Source of the DNA: Cordilura impudica
Lineage: Eukaryota; Arthropoda; Insecta; Diptera; Scathophagidae
Assembly (NCBI GenBank): GCA_963682025.1
Contig: OY821520.1
Coordinates: 182,125,745 to 182,189,744, forward strand
Length of the DNA: 64,000 nt
Direction: 5' to 3'
This document shows positions 59,464-64,000 of the stretch, one piece after another. The notes below the pieces were generated by a model. It was not told the origin of the DNA. It was given only the letters and a program-made list of their open reading frames with translations, and searched no databases. The position numbers were made by a program, and so were the translations under genes. How positions within the stretch are numbered: position 1 is the first letter of the stretch; every line of letters starts with the position of its first letter.

Positions 59464-59554
59464 TAAGTAAAAATGTAATATATATTATATATATATTATA
59501 TAATAAAAAATTCTATTTTGAATTATCTGTTTTTTTTTTGTAATTTTCAGGAAG

Positions 59555-59730
59555 CTATTTATAGTTCCTAATGCGTACAAAATTAGGCTCATAAAAGGTT
59601 CTATTATTCACTGTAACAAGAGCTCTTAATGCGTGCAAAAACCATTCAAAAAAGGTTCTTTTATACACTGGAACAAGAGTTCATAATGCGTGCAAAAAAA
59701 AGTCTTTTATGCATAAAATTTAGAGCTCTT
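59555..59730 (+). repeat. Right subterminal repeats
   Basis: Imperfect units of about 65 bp with CTTAATGCGTGCAAAA, AAAAGGTTCTTTTATACACT and GGAACAAGAG, three times. GAGCTC and GCG(T/C) elements are shared with the left array in inverse orientation. Confidence 0.6.
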
Positions 59731-59883
59731 TAATGAATGACCAGTTTCATAGGAAAACACGCTCATATTGAGTGTTTTATGAGTGTTCGTGAGTATTTTA
59801 AGCGCTCATTTTTGAGTGTCAGCGCTCAGAAAAAAAGAGTCATAAAGTGCTCATTAGAGCTCATATCGTATGCTGGGAATGTA

Positions 59884-60506
59884 GTTTAATAAAACTGTAA
59901 GAATTTTTGAAATTATTTTGTATGTATGTTACAAATAAAAGCACAACATACAGTGGCTCACATCGTAAGTCGAGCATGTTATTATAAAAACTTAATCAAC
60001 GATTTTATTTTTTTGACGATATATTTTTTAAAACATTTTTGATGCATTGTATTAAGTGTTTAATATGCAGGAAAAAAGATTAGCAATGTTATCACAATTA
60101 CATATGTATAATACATATTGCCAAAATTATGCTCACAACGAAAGTCGGGTAAAGAAGTAATTAAAAAAAATTTGATATGATTTTGCATTATATGTTAGCT
60201 TCACTAATTATACTTGAATTTGAGTCTCATCTCAGAGTCAGTAAAAAAAGTAAGTCAACAGTCCATGAGATCCATCAACGATATAAAGAAAATAAAATAA
60301 TATTAAATAAACAACGTGTTGCAGTAAAAAAAGAAGCTTAACCCAGAGACTAAAAATTCCTAGTCATGCTCCAAAACTCAAAATCAAATGTTTTTACTGT
60401 AAACAAACTCTTTTTCTTGTTTTTTAACAACAAAAACAAGTACGTATATTGTAGTATACAATGTGTACTCATATGGAAACATATCTGTTTCGAAGTTGTT
60501 TTATAT
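59884..60506. other. Unassigned stretch
   Basis: No element recognised. Confidence 0.35.
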
Positions 60507-61283
60507 TTATACCCTATACCACTATGTGGTTTGGGTATAATGACTTTGTGCTGCTGTTTGTAACAACCAAAAATATTTGACCTAGACCCATCTTTAATTA
60601 TACCGATCGAATCAGAATCACTTTCTGAGTTGATTTAACAATGTCCGTCCGTCCGTCCGTCTGTGTGTCCATGTAAACCTTGTAATCAAACTGCAGGTCG
60701 CAAATATGAATATATTTTGATGAAATTTGGTATATAAGCTTTTATCGCCCATGGGATGAAAGCTGTTGAAATTGGTGAGAATCGGTCCATGTTCAGACCT
60801 AGCCCCCATACAAATTACCCCTATGAAATCGACATAAATTGTCATAAGATCCAAATTGTCATATAGATCTTACTCAAATTGGGTTTATATGCATTCATTA
60901 CATCCATTAATGAGTAGTCCAAAAATTATTCCTGTGGCCCCATATAGAGCTGCTTCCCGATTTTCACTTAAAACTATTAAAAGACAAAAATATTGTACTG
61001 ATTCTTCTCAAATTTTGTTTGTATGTATTTTTGCAAAATACAAGAGACTTTACCAAACATGATCAGGATCGGTCCATTTTTGGACCTAGTCCCCATATAA
61101 ATATAGCATCCGATATGAACTTTTTCATATCTGCAGCCAAAAAAATTAATAAAAATCCCACTCAAATTTGGTTTTTGCTTATTTTCTATGTCCAGTTAGT
61201 TGGGCCTAAGAGATAGGGTTTCTAAACGCATGGTATAGGGTATCGTATAGTCGGTCTAGACCGACTATAATTTTCTTACTTGT
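60507..61283 (-). mobile_element. Family H copy E
   Basis: Full-length reverse copy: TTATACCCTATACCACTATG at left; (GTCC)n near 60643-60660; intact palindrome near 61249-61270; ends TTCTTACTTGT. No target duplication visible. Confidence 0.82.
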
Positions 61284-61321
61284 TTAGTTTGTTATATTGG
61301 GAAATGTTAAATACACTCAAA

Positions 61322-61433
61322 TTTTTTTTTGTGCGGTCTCTCTTTGTGCGATTTCTTACTTGTGTGATTTCTTTTGTGCGATATACGCATATTTTCAAAT
61401 TTAATATACCGCACAAAAAAAAAAAAAAAAAAA
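61322..61433. repeat. Small inverted-repeat element
   Basis: TTTTTTTTTGTGCGGT (61322-61337) and ACCGCACAAAAAAAAA (61408-61423) form arms of a hairpin about 110 bp long. GTGCGATTTCTT motifs repeat inside. It may be a tiny MITE or a simple palindrome. Confidence 0.5.
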
Positions 61434-63850
61434 CGCACAAAACAAAGCAAAGGTATATGAATTAACTTTTTATCAAACAAATTTGCTACTGCTTTTGGTT
61501 ACTGATGAGGGTTGTTGACTCGACCCAAAACAGCTGCATAACCTGTCATGCTTTTTTGCTTTATTTAAAGTAAAAACATTTGATCTTGAGCCTGATTAAG
61601 TTCTAACTCAATCATTATATTATATTTCACTTTATATTTATTTAATTTTTTTTAAGCAAATAATTTATTTTAAAGGTTCATTGTACCCTGTCTATGACGG
61701 ATGGAAAATACGAAAATGTACTGAGCTCAATCCTAGGTAATGATCGCGTAAAAATGGTTTCCCTATTCAGATAAGAATATATTTATTAAAAAAAAAAAAA
61801 CAAAAATATATTTCTGTCTTTCCTTTCGCAAAGGTCCTATCCGTCTGCTCGTCCGATGATCGCGTCGTCGTTCTATCTGAATCTGGCCAATAACTAGCAC
61901 CCCTGATTTGGTGGTGCTATGTAGCTTCTCCAACGTTGGGTACGGCAGAGGTGCTGGTTGAAAGAAAAATTCTTCAATATTTATTTCAATGTTTCACTTA
62001 AAAAAAACTATGCTGTCACGTTAATATAGCCTGTTAAAGCTTTAACATACTTTAAATTGTAATCCCCCTTCTGCAAAATATTTTTATCCCGGGCTTCTTC
62101 GGAGCCACCTGCCTTACCAGTTTCGAGAATAGAAAAGAAAGATTGATTTCTTTTACAATTCTTATTATGCTAGATTTTTCAAATAATAATAATAATAATT
62201 CCTGCTTTGTCATTTTCTGAATGGCTTCTTTTTGTTATTCGCTTCGAATTTTATAGTAAACCCATGGTTGCCTACACCTGGAACTCTTCGTCGTACTATG
62301 CCATTCACAACTCTATTAACCCTAAGCCGATAGCATTACCGTAGAACAACTATAAATATTTGAATAAATTTTTTGATAATGTTAAACCGTTGACTACTTG
62401 AAGGAGTTTTAAATGAAAACCAGATCACGGAATTAATAACTCCAATGTCAGACTGTCGGTGTAAGGGTAGTAATGCTATTTCGTATGAATATCAAAATTT
62501 GTTATGTTATTTGATAATATTTGAAGTGTTATGATTTTTTAACATAATTTTCTTACATTTTGTTCTTTTTAATAGAAAAATGTATTCTGAATTTTTGTTA
62601 GCAAATTTTTTGTCTAAAAAAAGATAAGTTTTACTCAAATTATAAAATCCTAATAAAAACTTGTAAAGGTCTGAAAATAAATAAAAGAATATTTATATAT
62701 TTATTGTTATTATTTTTTTAATATTTAAAACTTTAGAAGTTATTTGCTAAAAAAAAAACTGACAACATTCAAAATCAAAAATTTTTCCCGATATTTTTAA
62801 AAGTGAGTGTTTTTTGAATTCAAAATTGAATTTTGAATTCAAGTGAAGTTCTCCTTCAATATCTAAGACACACATAGTTTGAAAAAGACACTGGATGTGG
62901 AATTGCTCATACTTACATACTTCTACAATACAAATACATACAATTTATACAATATTTAATTCATTAGTCATTATGGCGCCTGGATAAATTTCTTAATTTG
63001 CAAAGAATATTTTTGACATTTGTTTTTGAGTTCTTGAGATTAGTTTGTTTTCTTTGTTGTTTTTAATTTTCCAGTCATTTCCTAATTCAGGCAGCAACCA
63101 CTATTTAAGACCCATCTTGTAAAAAAATCAATTTACTTTGCAAGTGTGTATGTGTATTTCTTGAAACTTCCTGCTATCCTGTTTCAGTGTGTTTCACGTT
63201 CAATCGACTAAACTTAAAGTATGACTTTTTCTTTGATATTTCATTTTTCGCAACGTTTACTAAGTCTGCATACGAACAAACAACTTTTACTGACTGTGAA
63301 GAAAAAAGTAAAAAGATTCAACTGTAAGAGCTTCAATAGCTTGAGAGCGATTTAATATAGAGTTTGCATTTTTTGAATGTTGGGAAGGCAGTGACGGCAA
63401 TTTTAAAATTCAATATTGCCATAAATGGCGGTTTTATAAATAGATAAATGAAAACTTTTTAAACTGAAAACAGGTCGGGCCGGATCATCACACGTAATCT
63501 GTTATATACAGCTCTAGTTATTCATTAGCATTTATTAGTTGTTTATTTTCCGAGAATTTGTTATATAGATCTGGACCTTGCAAACCCTACAATAATATGA
63601 GATTATGATGGAAATGTGTATAAAAAAAAGTGAGAAAAGTTTAAGGTTTGACTGTGTTATTTTCTCTACATACACAAACATACACAAATCAACGAAAGTG
63701 TACAGTTATATGTTTGGCTACAAATTTTTGTTAGCCAATAACATAATCTGGGGATTTTCATGTAATTTCGTGCTAACTGAAGTATAACTTAAGCCCATCA
63801 TATACTTGGATTATTATTTTTTCCTTTCGTAGTATGAGCAGCTTTTATTT
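61434..63850. other. Unassigned stretch
   Basis: No gene recognised. A comparatively GC-rich block at 61830-61970 (CTCGTCCGATGATCGCGTCG; CCAACGTTGGGTACGGC) and another at 62085-62330 differ from surroundings and may be old retroelement UTR sequence. No domain could be read. Confidence 0.3.
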
Positions 63851-63852
63851 CT

Positions 63853-64000
63853 ATACCCTCCACACCTCAATGGCAGAGGGTATATACAGGTTTGTCATTC
63901 CGTTTGCAACGCATCGAAATAATTCTGGAGACCCCAAAACCATATATTTTCTTGATCATTATAAGAAGGGAAGTTAATTTAGCGATGAGCGTCTGTCCGT
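63853..64000. repeat. Short dipteran-type repeat, cut by window end
   Basis: TATACCCTCCACACCTCAATGGCAGAGGGTATA forms a hairpin end, followed by CATTCCGTTTGCAACGCATCGAAATA and ending at GCGTCTGTCCGT. Layout matches family H (hairpin end, then GTCY repeats), but sequence differs, so it is a sister family. TTGCAAACGGAATGACAAAC sequences of this kind are widespread in fly genomes. Confidence 0.55.

Larger units (their letters stand above)
56001..59877 (+). mobile_element. DNA transposon with En/Spm-like transposase and subterminal repeats
   Basis: Inverted ends CCCAGCATAC (56001-56010) and GTATGCTGGG (59868-59877). ACATTCCCA just outside the left end (55985-55993) matches TGGGAATGT at the right end, so the true ends may lie slightly further out, with an 11-bp insertion at left. 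Both ends carry tandem repeats with GAGCTC. Inside are two ORF remnants: a large transposase and a DUF4806-like protein. No target duplication was established. Confidence 0.7.

Noticed and set aside
61830..62350. GC-richer block as a possible host exon
   Set aside because: No open frame of useful length or splice pattern could be read; possibly old retroelement UTR, left unassigned.

Overview
The window is AT-rich, intron-bearing-style eukaryotic DNA built almost entirely of transposable elements. I found no convincing host gene, rRNA or tRNA. The element set (env-bearing Ty3/gypsy errantivirus, BEL/Pao, Jockey/I-type LINEs, Penelope-like element, Transib, hAT, Tc1/mariner including a DD41D type, and a dipteran-style short repeat with a (GTCC)n block and TATACCC ends) points to a fly, probably a calyptrate or related dipteran. 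The species is inferred, not shown. The region could be heterochromatin or a TE-dense intergenic or intronic block.

Layout. 0-7.2 kb: copies of a dispersed repeat (here 'family 1', marked by TATGGGAGGTGCCACGCCCA units and an ACCCGGTGTGCTTCGCTAC 5' end) plus a broken minus-strand LINE. 7.45-8.65 kb: a young 5'-truncated LINE with poly(A) and target-site duplication. 8.8-13.3 kb: a Helitron-like short repeat ('family H', copy A), a Tc1-like relic, a LINE and a mariner relic. 15.7-24.6 kb: a minus-strand errantivirus with both LTRs and a split env. It has lost most of reverse transcriptase and RNase H and is interrupted by a Penelope-like element (itself interrupted by family H), by a second family H copy and by a further short repeat. 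24.6-26.2 kb: an internally deleted BEL/Pao element. 26.4-29.8 kb: mariner-type and LINE relics, one LINE relic split by a MITE. 30.2-37.8 kb: a hAT relic split by a complete gypsy-type LTR element (TSD TGGAG, family H copy inside) and by a nearly intact DD41D mariner-type transposon with 88-bp inverted repeats. 38.2-40.7 kb: two fragments of the same LINE family as at 10.6 kb, one carrying a family 1 insertion. 42.1-46.1 kb: an exceptionally long perfect (AAT)n tract of about 3.9 kb. 48.6 kb: a 200-N gap.

50.5-53.8 kb: an almost complete Transib transposon with a RAG1-like transposase. Its ends read as heptamer CACAGTG, spacer of 23 or 22 bp, nonamer-like GCAAAAATC, and it is flanked by the 5-bp duplication CGTTG. 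This is the most interesting single element. 56.0-59.9 kb: a DNA transposon with an En/Spm-like (CACTA-type) transposase, a second DUF4806-like ORF, CCCAGCATAC termini and about 60-bp subterminal tandem repeats. 60.5-64 kb: another family H copy, mostly unassigned sequence, and a related short repeat cut by the window end.

The elements do not form a pathway. Their nesting gives a relative insertion order: hAT, errantivirus and the 29-kb LINE are old hosts; gypsy, Penelope and DD41D are younger; family H copies are among the youngest because they sit inside several of the others.
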